Of a stretch of DNA of 64,000 bases, positions 22,578 to 35,781 are shown piece by piece. The stretch covers positions 20,169 through 84,168 of the forward strand of contig NW_022204314.1 of the NCBI RefSeq assembly GCF_007655135.1. Reading direction: 5' to 3'. The notes under the pieces are model-generated. The model worked only from the letters and a program-made list of their open reading frames with translations. It had not been told where the DNA came from and did no database searches. The stretch comes from Punica granatum. Its lineage: Eukaryota > Streptophyta > Magnoliopsida > Myrtales > Lythraceae. Numbering within the stretch: the stretch's first letter is position 1; each line of letters starts with the position of its first letter. The translations under genes were made by a program, and so were the position numbers.

Positions 22578-24618
22578 GTCGTTTGCCTCATCTTTGGCCT
22601 CATGTGTTGAGAGGGGATGGAAAGAGGGGAAATACATGTTCTTTCAGAGCGTAGCTACGAAATACTTTTTCAATTTTTTAGCATAAATAGAAATTGTTAT
22701 GCACAAATATTCAATAAATCACCGGTCTACTCCCATCTACGAGTCTTCGGCTCTTTATGTTGTGCTCCCATTCGATCCGGAGTCATGGACAAATTTCTAA
22801 GAGCTGGGCCCATTTCTGTGCCCGGGACACGTCGGGCCACAAGGTGGTTAATTGACCAAGAGATGGATTTATTTTTGTTTTTTTCTCTCTACATTCACAT
22901 TGAACTGACTACAAGCTCCACACTCGAACTTTAAAATAACACATGAGCCGCACTTTTTGCTGCCTCAAAAGCTGGACTGGACTTAGTGTGGTGTGAGTTC
23001 ACACGGACGTGTAAATCCTAAGCCACTCTAATACCATGTAAAATTTCACTGAACCTATAAATGGTTGGATCTATCTGTAATCTAAAAGCTCAAGTTGATA
23101 AGTTGTGATATGCGATATCTTATTTAATCCATCAAATTCTTAAATTTTCATGTGAAATATAAACTCTGAACAAGTGCAGCCAGCCAAACGTAGCCAAATT
23201 ATTTATACATGCAGTCTCATGCAACTGCCAATTAATCTCCATAAATTGTTGATTAATGGCATGGAATAAAAATGGGAGTTACATGAGATTAAATCTCCTG
23301 TAACAAACAATTCAATGTCGGTCAACTCCACATTTAATCCATAAGAGAAAATCGGGTCCGAATTCATGTTGGATCAATCGGCTCTGTTCCTCATGGGCGA
23401 ACCAAATGTTTACAATTATATATACGGTATATAACAATAACAATTATAATAACTAGCAAAGGGGCACGTACGATGCTGTGGGTCTCCAAAAAAGATCTTA
23501 ATTAATAATATTTTCATATGATCGAAGTGAGAAAAATGATATTTGTGATATTGGAAAGTATAAAATATTATCAAATTGACATCAATTTACTTATTATAAA
23601 ATTGATATAAACTCTAATTTTGAAATTGACTTAGTCTAATAAACATATAGACATTAAGGAAAACATGAGAAACTTAATTAGATAACATGATAAGAAAGTA
23701 CAAAATTGCAAAAGTTTATATGAAATATTAAATATAGAGATATAATTAATTTTATAAATATTAATTCTTGATTTCTAGATATAACTATACCATATCTAGT
23801 TGTATTACACATAAAATTGTCATTATATTTATTAGCATACAATTCTACTTAATTCTTTTGCATTAAGTATCTCATATTTTTTTATATGTAATTATTGTAT
23901 CTTGTCTTACTACAATATATTTCATTTGATCCCGATACCTTTTGACACATGATATTATGCTAGAACATACTCAAATATTATGAGGATTCTTTATTTTTTG
24001 TGTAGAATTATGAGAATTTTTTTATTTAGTAATAAAAACCAAAAAATATATGGGGTGCATTATAACTTTTGAAACTATGCATCATATCATTATAATACAA
24101 TAAACCTATAAATACTAAATATTATAATTTTTATAACTTTTATTAAGTTCAAATTTAATTGAAAACTCATCATTGAGAACCCCGTTAATTTTTAGTGGTG
24201 TTTGAAATTCATTTAAAGTATCTTACGACCACGACCACCCAAGAGGATTGTCAATAGGTTGAAGTAACATTGCATTTCACCGAAAATTGGCGGCGACTTA
24301 ACATATAAATTCTATATTTAGGTAAATAAATTATTAAAATAAATATATATATATATATATATATACGACTTAGATGAGATTTTATAAATTAATATAAAAA
24401 ATAAAATAAAAAAGCAAAAATTTATTAGCTTGACATGTGTCACATTCAAGCAAAAGTTTTAGTTTTATTTACTCAGGAAACACTCGCGCTTCACTGCGAG
24501 AAAGAGAAAACAACTATCCTAGATACAATTATATTTTCATGCTAATTCATTATATAATAATTTAATAGAAAAAATTAAATTTCATTGTTAGATTAATCAT
24601 CTTTAAAAAAATTCAATA
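22578..24618. other. AT-rich spacer
   Basis: No gene is supported. A frame at 22617-22934 has no recognisable motif. Near 23029 'ctaataccatg' resembles a decayed minus-strand Copia primer site, but no LTR pair is visible. A TA microsatellite lies at 24342-24364. Confidence 0.45.
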
Positions 24619-24795
24619 AGAGTTTGTTCAAGCGGTCCGACACTCGTTTTCCTTAAAAAGTCTCGGATTCAAGTAGTGTAAATAGAAAAATCATAATTGG
24701 GTGAATTTTCCCCCTTTAGTGGGCTTGACCCTGCTCGAATTGGATTAGCCGAGACCTATTGGACTTTCGGATACCATGACATACGTACAAAAAGA
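24619..24795 (+). mobile_element. tRNA-derived SINE, family A, copy 1
   Basis: It is similar to the reverse complement of 43315-43501: 'gttcaagcggtccgac' (A-box region), 'tctcggattcaag' (B-box region), 'ggtgaattttc', 'tttagtgggcttgaccctgctcga'. It ends in an A-rich 'acaaaaagaaataa'. Edges are approximate and a target duplication was not found. Confidence 0.65.
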
Positions 24796-27700
24796 AATAA
24801 TGTAGCAGATAATGTTATGGCTGCTTATTACATAATCATATTTTAGAAGTTATCAAAGAATAGCAAGTGTAAAAAAATAAATGAAAATATTAGTATAAAT
24901 ATCATATAAAAAGCAAAACGATTGACAGAGTATAATTTGCTCTTAGGTAAATTAAAACAATTAATAATGACTTATGAAAAGATATTTTGCATATTTAAAA
25001 TTAGAAAAAGTCAAGAAATCATATTTTTCTAACTCTTACATATTATGTAACAATTAAACGATGCATATTTAAATACATGACAACTCCTTTAAAGAAATGA
25101 CTTTTCTTTGGCCTGCGAGCCGATTTTAGGGCATGTAAGCCTAGTTTGTTTAGGCTTGCCCGCCTTGTAGTTTTTCAACTTGATCATGAAAAATAAAATA
25201 TTGTGTCTGATAATGAATAGAAAACCAATATAAGAAACAAGAAAATTTTAAAAATATGGAATATAAGAATATATCTATAGATTTATATAAAAAGAATTTT
25301 TATCATTTTAATTAATTGACCTTTTATTAAAATTCACTATAAAAATGTGGGGTAGAAAAATAAAAAATGAAGGTTGGGTGGATTAAATGTCAATTGGTAC
25401 TTATATTTGAACTAAGAAGAAAATTTTACTTATTGCAATTGCACTTCGAATCTATGCGAAATAGAGAGCATTCTCTTTTTCCGTTTGACTGTGATATTAA
25501 GTAAAAAATAATCACATGCATATACATTTTGAAATTAAAAATAATAATAATAATAATAAGTGATGGAAACTTAATGACATGATATATGGTCTATTGAAAA
25601 AGACATGCCCATTTTGATTGTATCAAAGAAGCATATTACAAAGTTATATATGTATATATATATATATATATATATTTGATAAGTAAGGGTCATTTGATTT
25701 AAGAAGGATAAAAAAGGAAAAGTTTAAGTTTATTGAAACTTTTGGAAATAAAAGAAATTGGTGATGATTGAATGATAAATGAAAAACTTGATGGACGGGG
25801 CAATCTAATGAAGTCATAGAGTAATTTTAATTTATTGTTTGTTATGTTTGTTATTGTTATTATAATATTATATTTATTATAAATAAAAAAAAAAGTCAAA
25901 ATAATAAAGGCAGAATTTTGATAGGTTGACACATGTCCATAATATACAAAAGTTCTAGTTGTATTAGATTAGCTAGCTAGATAGATAGATAGTAGATAGA
26001 CGACGACGATAATAATAATAATGACAATAATAAAAATAATAATAATAACAATATGATAATAGTAATAATAATAACAATGATGATGATGATGATGATGATA
26101 AAAATAAAAATAATAATTTTTGTATTGATATACTCTGTGATTTCTGTGAGGAAGAAGAAAAATGCTAAAGCCACTTATTTGACTCCTAATCGAATTTGGG
26201 AGAGGGCACTGATTGCACATGAATGCCACGAAACGAATTTGGGAGAGCGCATAGATTGCACATGAATGTATTGGGCTGAGCCACAATGGACTATGGCCCA
26301 TGATGTTTTGTGGAAACTAGATGCTTTTTTGTAAAGTAGTTTCATATTGCTTCATAATTAGGGAAACGCATTAATCATGTCTAAGAAAATAGAAATTTAA
26401 ATAAAAAAGCACATGCAATCTCACTGTTCATAGTCGAACCTGAAATATGTCAGTTTTAGTCAACACAAGAGTATGTTTCGTTTATATGGTGAACCTTGAC
26501 AAATCCTTCAGGCAGCACTATATAATAGGGGAAGTTTATTTGGTCGTCTTTAAGAGATCGGTTTCAATATATTTCAATAATTAGATCCACCTGTTATGAT
26601 GAGATTAATAATAGGCAAAATCAATCCCAGTGGCCCACGAGAGATCATAATCTGTCTCAAAATGACGATAAATTTTTTGAAAATATCAATTCAAATATAT
26701 AAAAATTGAAAAGCATAATCAAAAAGCGTCACGACTCTCTCAAGATATCGAATGTAAAATCAAAGAATGGGATGCCCTTTACATCACTATTGGGGGTGGT
26801 GGTCCCTTCGTTATCCTTGCGACCGACTTTTGGTTGTGAGAGGAATATTGTTATGACGCAACACACCATCCCTTCTTCCTTTCCTCCTCTTCCCCTTTTA
26901 CCTTCCTTTTCCCTCTCTTTCAAAACCTAAATCTCTTACTGTACATTTGATTTCAGAATTAAAATAACTTTAATTTTGATTGTGGAAAATGACAAAATAT
27001 TGTGTAGTGTAGTGTGTTAAAGTTAAAGTTAAAATTTTTAACTTGAAAATGTATATTTTTGTTATGTAGTGGATTGAGTTAAAGTTAAAGTTCAAATTTT
27101 TATAATTTTAACCTCGAAAAGAAACGGGCCAAAATATTCCCTTCTCTTTAAAGTGACGATTGCAGAAAAAGGGAATTAGTACGGTCAGAAATCAAGCGGT
27201 TTTGAATTTGATTTTTATTAATGAAATTTATCATGCCCTTTGATTCCCATTTTTCTTTTCTTTTTTAAATACATTGATTCCCATTAGTAATCCAAAAAAA
27301 GGGAAAAAAATCATGATTACGAGTTCGTTCAATTTTGTCCCACAACAAAGCACTTTGACTTATATTACAATCGCATACCCCTCCAATTTGCTAAATCAAT
27401 AGTCTAATATTTCCCTAGTAGTAACATATCCTTCACCTTATTAAATTGACACGGATTAAAGTAAAATATGAGGACTGAATCAAACCATATATGTGCTTTG
27501 CTAGAACAGGGGAAAAAAAAACAAAGATATTGTTGATAATAAAATCAATAAATAATGAATAATTGCGTCATTGATTGTATATATACTTACAGGTGGTCAA
27601 TCTTTAGAATCATCATTCAACCGTATATTCGTTTATACTGAAATTGACTAAAGAGGAAGAATTGTCGTGCTAAATTAATCCAGGAAAGAAGTATAACAAA

Positions 27701-29056
27701 AGAGTAAATTGAGGTTTTTAGGGAAACAATAGAAAAATTGTATAATGCTCTACACATCATTAGTATCTGCGTAATTAAAAATGATGAAGTTACAAAGAAA
27801 GAATATATATATACAAGTGAATATATATAGTAAAACAAGATTTTGTGAGAGAATCATAGTAAGACAACGAATCAATGAAGAAATGCCAATACAAATCTAC
27901 TACCCCGTGATTATGCACCAATTAGGTGTTGGATTTGGTCTATTGTGCTTCCAAGATACATTGCGCCCAAGAGCTTCATTTTTCTTTTTCCCTTTTATAA
28001 CGGCCGAATTTAACGATGCTTTTTGAATAGTTTCTGAAGATAGGTGATAAAACTGAAAATTTTCGAAAATATCACCTGTTTTTATGCAATTTATTTATTT
28101 TGGAGTACTAAAACGCATGTGGAAGATTACACACATTGTTTGGAAAATGATTGAGAATATATCGAGAGTGAATCTAGTATGGGACACTAAATAATGTTTT
28201 ATAGTGGGACATTAATTCTATCAATTAGATATTTCAACATGAAGTCTTGGCCACTCATGATTTCCATATTTTACCCCTCAAATTGTATTCCTTCAATTAT
28301 TCATTTAGCGGTTTTTGCCCACAATAATTTGTACTCGTCCCTCATTCATCCGACACATGGCCCAATCACATCATCACACGTGTGCACACGCGAGACAAAA
28401 TGTAATCAAGTAATGGGCAAAACCCGACCCTAATTAATCGAACTAATACCGAACAAATAGTCTGATTTTTTACAAATCCGATTTGATCTTATTTACTCAA
28501 CCGGTTTATTCGGTTTTTCATTGGTTCATTCTATTGCTTTCAATTCCGATCACCATATTCAATCATCATCTAGCAATTGATACGAAGGTTTCAGCATTTC
28601 CGATCATCAAATTGTTTCCACAAAAAACCGGTTTTCACATTTCTTGGTACCTAGTTGAAAATTTTGTCCATCGAAATTGAAACTTCAACTCACTCATTAA
28701 TTTCACGATGCTTTCAATGTGGAAACAGTCTCATGCCGGACGTCCCGCCGTTGCGACGAGAAACGATGGCTAGTTCCTATCAACATGTTTTGCTTCACTT
28801 CATCAAACTACGCCATGGCTTAAGGCTTCCCGTACTATTCTTGGAGAGTTCGTCGAAGGTTAGCCATGTTGATCTTTCTCATTTTTTTTCCCGGCCTCCG
28901 ATCATTTTTTCATTTTGGCAACGATAATTTCCCTATGTTATTTCCTGATATTGAGGGATATTTTGCATTTTTTTTGGTAAGTTTATATTTTCCAAGGATA
29001 CTTTGTTCGTTAATTGAGTTAATTTTTCTTTCTTAAACCGTTTCGTATTATTGGTT
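24796..29056. other. AT-rich spacer with microsatellites
   Basis: No gene is supported. Simple repeats: AAT units at 25541-25559, TA at 25651-25675, GATA-type units at 25978-25998, mixed AAT/AAC at 26010-26062 and GAT units at 26078-26100. Frames across these (for example 25969-26301) are low-complexity artefacts. The stretch 28180-28940 is less AT-rich, with a 90-codon frame (28655-28927) that I do not recognise. Confidence 0.5.
26939..27131. mobile_element. Tourist-like MITE, copy 2 (decayed)
   Basis: The interior shares 'attaaaataactttaattttgattgtggaaaa' (in two parts), 'tgtgtagtg' and repeated 'gttaaagttaaagtt' with the copies at 1304-1547 and 61207-61450. The ends are damaged: the left reads 'tgtacatttgattt' and the right 'aaacgggcc'. 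Edges are approximate. Confidence 0.65.
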
Positions 29057-30022
29057 CAAACTAATTGTCTTGTCTGTTAGAGCTCATTTGTGCTATAAAT
29101 AGTCTTAGGAATATAAATTCTTTTAAGAGGGAAAACAAAAGTATCAATGAAGAAGACCCCGATAAAAAAACTAAGAAGTTCATATATTTATATATGGCAT
29201 AAATCAATTTTATAATTCGCTTAAGCAAATCTATTTAAAGGGATAACTGCGAGTAATTGTTAAAGACCTCGAGCAATAATGATTTTGGTCGATTGAATGA
29301 CTTGCCAAGGCCGACCTTCATGTTACTATTCTTACTTATAGTATCAGTTGTTGATGAATGCAGCAATGACGACGACCATTTGATAGAAATAAATATTTGG
29401 AATATAGCTAACTTTTATTTTGTTTATTTATATTGGCACAAGCTAATTATAATATCTACCATAGCTCATTTGTGCAATAAATAGTCTTAAGGATAAAAAT
29501 TTCTTTAAGAGTAAAAATAAAAGCATCAACAAAGATGATCTTAATGAAAAACTAATAAGTTCATATATTTATATATTGGCCTAAACCAATTCTATAATCT
29601 GCTTAAGTAAATTTAACTAAAGGAATAACAATGATTAATTGTTCAAGACTTCAAGCAATACTGATTTTGGTTGATTGAATTACTTGCCAAGGGTAGCGTT
29701 CATATTCTATTCTTGTTTATATTCTCAATTGTTAATGAATGTAGCAATGATGACGATCATCTGATAGAAACAAATATTTGGAACAAAATTAACTTTTATT
29801 TTGTTTCTTTATAATTGACTCAAGCTAATTGTCATGCCTGCCAGAGCTCATATATGCTATAAATAGCCTTAAGAATATAAGTTTCTTTAGGAGGAAAAAT
29901 AAAAGCATCAGTAAAGAGGACTCTCATTAAAAACTAATAAGTTTGTATATTTATATATTGGCCTTGGCCAATTCTGTAATTTGCTTCGGCAAATCAAACT
30001 AAAAGGATAATAGCGAGTTATT
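29057..30022. repeat. Tandem repeat, 382-bp unit, about 2.5 copies
   Basis: Units begin at 29057, 29439 and 29821, each with a CAARCTAATT start, so both periods are exactly 382 bp. Shared blocks include 'gctcatttgtgc' or a variant, 'ataaatag', 'aagttcatatatttatatat', 'gattttggt' and 'caatgacgacgaccat'. The third unit breaks off after about 200 bp. No convincing conserved coding frame: the 75-codon frame in unit 1 is not open in unit 2. It could be a satellite seed or repeated spacer. Confidence 0.85.
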
Positions 30023-32176
30023 TTACGATTAGAGGTAAATTGAGAGGTAAATGGAGATAAGAGGAATTGTGTTCTTCATATTTTTTTAACCTATTTTCCT
30101 AAATTTAATTTACTTTTTTAATTCCATAATTTTGGGATAGTGATCCCTATAAAAGCTAACATTCCAATTTTTAGAAAGTTAAATTAGGGAAGTTATTTTT
30201 TTCTCGAATTTTTTTTTCGAACAACTAAAAAGAAAAGGCAACTGTTTGTTCACCGAAAACTGCCATTGACGACGACGTTCATCATCTTTAAAATATTTCA
30301 ACCTTATTGGAACAATCTCATTTTCTTTTCACAATCTCGTTGCCATTTCATAAATTTGCGTTCCGCCATACTGTGTTCATCCAATTGCAAAACAAGACAA
30401 CCACTAGCACGTAGGAGCATGGTCGGACATAAATCGTTCATAAAACTTAATCATAAGTTGACTAAATTCATTCGTTTGATTCACTTGATTATGTATTGTT
30501 TCATTCGGTTGTAATTCTACAAATGAAAACCTAAGTCTGTCTTTCTATTTTTCGGCGATAATGGCTACCATTATCGAACGATGCTGCTTTAGAGAAATAA
30601 CTAAATATTTAAACTGAGCCTACAAATTAGACTGATAAATCCAAGCCAATTTAATTATGAACGGTTTTGTGTTAAACTAGTCTTCTTAAAAAACTGTTCG
30701 TTTAAAAAAAGATGGGTCAGGTTTGTCGTGGTGGTAGGAACAGTTAAAGGGTCGGGTAGTAATTATGACACGTGTTGGTATCTACATGCGACACATCATT
30801 CATACAACATATTTGATTGTTTTGAAATGTGACACAATCATATTGTAACAAGATTTTAAAAACTATGAGTTAAAATGTAAATTTTAGTATTTTAAAGATG
30901 AAAAAAGTATATGTCCCATGGCCATGGTTGAACTTTTTCATATATCCAATACTAACACATACGATATAGTATGTTTCCAATCATAGTTTGTTACGTAGAG
31001 TCAGAATATTTATTCTTTTGCATTTATTTGTTATTTAATTGAAAATTGTACATGTTATCTTAATGCGTTAGTCCTATCTAATAACTTTCTTGCTTTTATT
31101 CTTTTGTTTCTACTCTCTCTTTGAAAAAGGTTAAGCACTTTTCATGGGAATATAAAAAGAACATGAATAATGGTGAAATATGTAAAAGCCTATCGCATAA
31201 CAGCGATGTGATTATTTATGCTTCCAAATCATTACATTAACCTTTTTATGTGGATAATTTTTTTCTATGTGCATCATTTGTTATTAAAAAATGTATAGAT
31301 TTCAATTAATCTAAGTTTGAGTCAAATTTCCCCTTAAGAGCAAGATAATTTTTGGTTATTATATGAGATGAGACGAGACAAGATAAGAATCAAAAAATAA
31401 TATTTTCTCTCGAAAACTCATTGGGTCAATAAGGGGTGTTCGGGTTCGGGTACTTCGTTTTTTTCATGATATCCAGACCTTACCCTGTAAAGAGCATGTT
31501 TCAAGATTTTGGAACCGAATCCTACTTGGAACCTGTATTATACCGCAGGTTTCAAGTATCTTGTTAGAACCTGTAAATTCTTTTGTCTCGCTAAATAAAA
31601 TCGAAAATATCTCATTCATAATCACTAATAACGCAAAACAGAATGTTGATATAGATTTAGATTAATCCACAATACATCAACAACAAAAAGTAGTATGTCT
31701 CATCAATCCATTCACAAAACTAAATATCCGTAATATGATCAGGTCTCATCGAGAACACATCGAGGTCGTCGAACCAAAACTGTCGACAATAAGTAATGCG
31801 AAACTTCTACCGAGAGAGAGACAAAGAGGAGAATATGGTAAAGTAAAAGGGAAAAATATATTTATATAATTAGAGAAAATTATTATTGGATTCAGGTTGT
31901 GATTTCGGTTCGGGATAACCTATTTGTAGGAATCGAAATCGGAATCGATTTTCACTGATTTTTTATTTTAATACCTGGATCCTATCATATTTTTAATATA
32001 AACTACTTGGATTCTAACCTAATAGGTATGTTCCGATCTGAGTCCGAGTATATTTGATATCCATGTGTACCAAAAAAAAATAATAATAGTCATTTTTCGT
32101 ACGTCGGCGGCCACATTTTTCCCTTCTTTCCCTTCCATACGCTCCATCTTTGTCCTCTCCTTTCCTTCAACCTTCT
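30023..32176. other. AT-rich spacer upstream of the ADF gene
   Basis: No gene is supported. At 31436 the sequence 'aggggtgttcgggttcggg' resembles a hAT-type terminus with subterminal repeats, but I cannot find a matching inverted end. The ADF promoter should lie in the right-hand part (about 31700-32150); I see no convincing TATA box. Confidence 0.4.
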
Positions 32177-32198
32177 CCTCTCTCTCTCTCTCTCTCTC
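32177..32198 (+). repeat. CT microsatellite in the ADF 5' leader
   Basis: A run of (CT) units lies 42 bp before the ADF start codon. Pyrimidine-rich CT runs are common in plant 5' UTRs and core promoters. Its role here is inference. Confidence 0.7.
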
Positions 32199-32239
32199 CA
32201 TCCACTCTGCAGGTCTTGGTTACCGGAAGAGCAGCAGCC

Positions 32240-33774
32240 ATGTCTTTCCGAGGGGTAAGTGAAGCTTCTACCTCTGCTTGATTGCTTCCGTACCTTCTGA
32301 ACCAGTAATTTGATCAATCGCCAGTTTCTTAGGTTGCTGTTGCAGTCTCAATTTCTGGTTTGATGCAACACTTGCCACTGCAAATTCCTTTGATCATGCC
32401 TTGGACTGTAAACCCTTAATGCTACTCACTTCGATGTCCTCTGAACTGTGATTAATTCTTCTGGTTACTCTTGAAATCTCCACTCATCCCCGATTTCAGC
32501 ATTAAAACCTCTCTGGGTATTTTGGGAAGTTGTCCCGTTCATGCGATCGACCGGGAAAGGTCATCTAGAAAGTAGAAAGTTGGGATTTTGTTGCCCCTTT
32601 TTCTGATCTAATCGTTTTCCGGTGTGTCGAAGTCTTGTTTCGGTTCGATCGAGAATAAGTTAGGACTTGAGTGGAGCAATAACCTTGATAGCCGGACGGA
32701 TCGCTTATATTGTCAGGCTAATGCTCAATCTGGGATGGGTGTGGCGGACCACTGCAAGAGCGCGTATCTGGAGCTGCAGAGGAAGAAGGTGCACCGCTAC
32801 ATAATCTTCAAAATCGACGAGAAGAAGAAAGAGGTCGTGGTGGAGAAGACCGGGGGTCCGGCTGAGAGCTACGAGGACTTTACCTCCTCTTTGCCCGAGA
32901 ATGACTGCCGATATGCTGTCTACGACTTTGATTTTGTTACCTCCGAGAACTGTAAGAAGAGCAAGATCTTCTTCATCGCGTGGTTAGCATCATTCCTGCT
33001 AATCTCTTGTTTCGCAATCTGTTTGAGCACTACCTGATAATCACTTACAACACCCAATAGTTTGTTTCGCTTATCCGGGTATTCTACGACAAAAGATTGC
33101 TGCTTAATGACATCTGTGGCATTGCTCACAAGAAATTATCTATTAATTATCAATATGTCCTTATTATTGTGAGATTTATTGGGACATATCTTGAGCAGCC
33201 AAGACTTCAGCCCATCTTAATATAGTTGTAGAGACTGTCAGCATGGGGTCAACAGCTGCTCCACGACATTAACAAATGACCTTACTCTGACCAAATCCTA
33301 GCCTTTCTCCATTCGTATATCATTTGCCCCCTCTCTTTGCCCTTGTTGGAAGTTGATTTGAGCTGGTCATGATTGAGGTATTACTGTTATTTGCTTGCTA
33401 ATCTATTCTCGTAGATCCTATGGATTTAATATTTCCAGGCATTTATTGATCAAAGAAATTGATGTGTTCACTTGCTGGAAACCCATTATAAAGCACAAGA
33501 AATCTAGCTTCTTGGCCTCTCGCTTTTTGTTGTTTGTATGACAATTTCTCTGTTTAGCTTTTCCTGCTTTTAGTTCGTCTGATGTTGAAATTGCTGCTGA
33601 GTTCATTTTTGTATCTTCCTTAGGTCCCCGGCCGTGTCTCGAATTCGAGCCAAAATGCTGTATGCAACATCAAAGGACCGTTTCAGGAGGGAGCTTGAGG
33701 GGATCCACTATGAGATCCAGGCAACTGACCCTACTGAGATGGACCTCGAAGTGCTCCAAGACCGTGCGCACTAG
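32240..33774 (+). CDS. ADF6: Actin-depolymerizing factor (ADF/cofilin), class IV, ADF6-like; three exons
   Basis: Binds and severs actin filaments in the cytoplasm. Exons: 32240-32254, 32717-32982, 33624-33774, together 432 nt, giving 143 residues. The first exon encodes only MSFRG and is followed by GTAAGT. Exon 2 follows 'attgtcag' and exon 3 follows 'cttccttag'; the exon 2 to 3 junction restores the Trp codon of 'FFIAW/SPAVS'. The N-terminal MSFRG with '[10 protein letters not shown]' fits ADF6 of class IV. The ADF-homology domain spans about residues 15-141, with '[10 protein letters not shown]', the actin-binding helix region '[19 protein letters not shown]' and the C-terminal '[13 protein letters not shown]'. 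No defects are visible. The usual family length is 137-147. The symbol is a family-level guess. Confidence 0.93.
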
Positions 33775-34619
33775 AAATGCACTTTGTGAAAGACTAAACA
33801 TATGCTGATCAAGTGTAGTATCTCTCTCTATCCCTCTAGTTGAAGAAAAAAGATATGCTCTACATATCTCCGTAAATAATTGACCCACCTGCGAAGGCTG
33901 ACTACGGTTCTTCCTGCTGAGAATGCCCTGGGTTTCAGGGAATATCAGCCCTTCCCGTGATGATGCTTCTCAGGTGGAATTTGATATGGCTTATTGTTGC
34001 TGAGTGATGAGAACTCGCATTGTATGTTATAAATGTTATGAAATGGTGTTCCATCTATAGTGACTTTTAGTTTTTGATAGAGGTCTTCTCTTAGATTCAT
34101 TTTTGGGCGATTTGATTGACTAGGATGCTTTGCATCTTCTGTGGCACGACATTCTGTGGGATCATTGAGCATCTTTGGATCTAGGCATTTTTGGGTATTA
34201 GTTTAGTTGGAAGGGTTTATTCTTCCCGGTAGGATGCTCAGAATTGAAAAATACCCTCAATGTAGCTGTTGCTTTGTGCAGGTTTACTGTTGTTTTCACA
34301 TATCAAGCGAAAATGGGTCTTGCAAAAGATTCTTTTTGCAATAATCAGTTGTAGTTATTGATGGCTATGCCTTCCATGCAATTGATGGAGCGGATTAGTG
34401 ATTGCCAGTATCATTTCGCTTTTCTTTTGGATCCATCTCATGGTAGAATTTCCCATAGTCTTGTCCTATACCACCTGTTGCATGCTGAGATGTCCACTGA
34501 TCGAATGGTCAACATCTTAGATCATGTCTATGCAACTTCAGCTACTGCAGTTATGTCTCGTATTATATTTTTGCCTTAGGTCAAGTCCAGGATGGGGTTA
34601 GTTCGACATGCCAATTTAT

Positions 34620-34736
34620 AAGGTATACCTTTCTCCATTTGCTTTTTGATAATTAAATGTTGCTAGCTGAACGTGTAAGGTATACATACCATTCTCCATT
34701 TGCTTTGTGATAATTAAATGTTACTAGTTGAACATG
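34620..34736. repeat. Short tandem duplication, about 59-bp unit
   Basis: Two adjacent copies share 'aaggtatac', 'ttctccatttgcttt' and 'tgataattaaatgtt' then 'ctag'. They differ by a small 'catac' insertion and a few substitutions. Downstream of the ADF gene, non-coding. Confidence 0.85.
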
Positions 34737-35589
34737 GTTGGTTCAAGCAACGGACCGTCTTTCTTGCAAGTCTTTAGCATTTTCATGCCTCGGAAGTCCA
34801 TGAGAAGTTCGACTTCTCATTAGAGCCGATGACTGTAAGTGAGAGCCCAACTGGAAGTTCCTTACTGTTCCTGAATTGATCTCAAAGCACCTTAATAATT
34901 CTGCAGATGCTTATCGATTTCTAATTCACAAGTAGTGGTTGAGCTAGGGCACAGAACGCCTGCTCCCTTGTTCAAGATCTGCTATTTCCGTATTAGTCAT
35001 CTTGGACATTGCGTTTGAAAATTATGATTACGATGAGGCCTCCTTTTCTAGACTGATGATGAGGAATCGGTATGGAGTGCATCACCATGCTGTATTACCG
35101 GCAAAATATATCGTGGCATCAACGCAGATCGACTAGACACGAGGTTCCCCAAAGCTCCTTTTTCTAAGAAAGATCAGTATTTGTTATTGTTGACACCTGA
35201 TTTCAAAATTTTCCAAAGTTTGTAGTAATTAAGACTCGATTACTGAATTTGAATAAAAAGCCCATTGTGATATTGGAACCAGTTGGTCTGTCCAGCCCGC
35301 CTTGTGAAACTATATAAGAGCCATTAAAGGGCCAATACGGTTTGAATGCCATTGGACACGTTATTTATTACCAAAAAAAAAAAAAAAAGAATTGCAGCAC
35401 ATGGAACTCATTGCACGCTTGTTTTCTCTCCAATGCACTTGTAAAACAAGTCCATCAACAAATTAAATACCATCTGGAGGTGATGCCGATCTCTTCCATT
35501 TTCAAGACAGTTTTGTATTGTGTTAAGGAGGTCACATTCTATCCATTGTATTGTATTGTATATGATGCAGATTACACCTTCCCCAAATC

Positions 35590-35781
35590 TGAACTCGAAT
35601 CCCGCTAGTTCCAACTTTGAGTAGGTTAGCTCACCAATGGATAAAATTCTCCCAATCGCGAATTTCCTGAATTCAAAAGACTTGAACATGAGGAGAGTGA
35701 ATTTTCTCCATTCATAATACTCGAATTTGAAACTTAATTAAGAGAACATGTATCGAACCACTTGACACAACCCACGTTAGT
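35590..35781 (-). mobile_element. tRNA-derived SINE, family A, copy 2
   Basis: On the minus strand it starts 'aacgtgggttgtgtcaagtg' and continues 'gttcgatac', 'caaattcgagt', 'gaatggagaaaattcac' and ends near 'gggattcgag'. This matches the start and body of the copy at 43315-43501, with an extra internal stretch. Edges approximate. Confidence 0.6.

Noticed and set aside
15673..22582. Target duplication for the polymerase-less LTR element (ctcct / gtcgt)
   Set aside because: Two of five bases differ by transversions; not better than chance.
22978..23060. Possible Copia primer-binding site on the minus strand ('ctaataccatg')
   Set aside because: No LTR termini or gag sequence beside it; the match is partial.
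25978..26100. CRISPR-like array
   Set aside because: Only simple-sequence repeats; plant nuclear DNA, with no spacer-repeat structure.
25969..26301. Frames rich in Ile, Tyr or His around 26000-26200
   Set aside because: They arise from GAT, AAT and related simple repeats; low complexity, no protein signal.
31436..32030. Possible hAT element beginning 'aggggtgttcgggttcggg'
   Set aside because: No inverted partner end; the candidate at about 32024 is in direct, not inverted, orientation.
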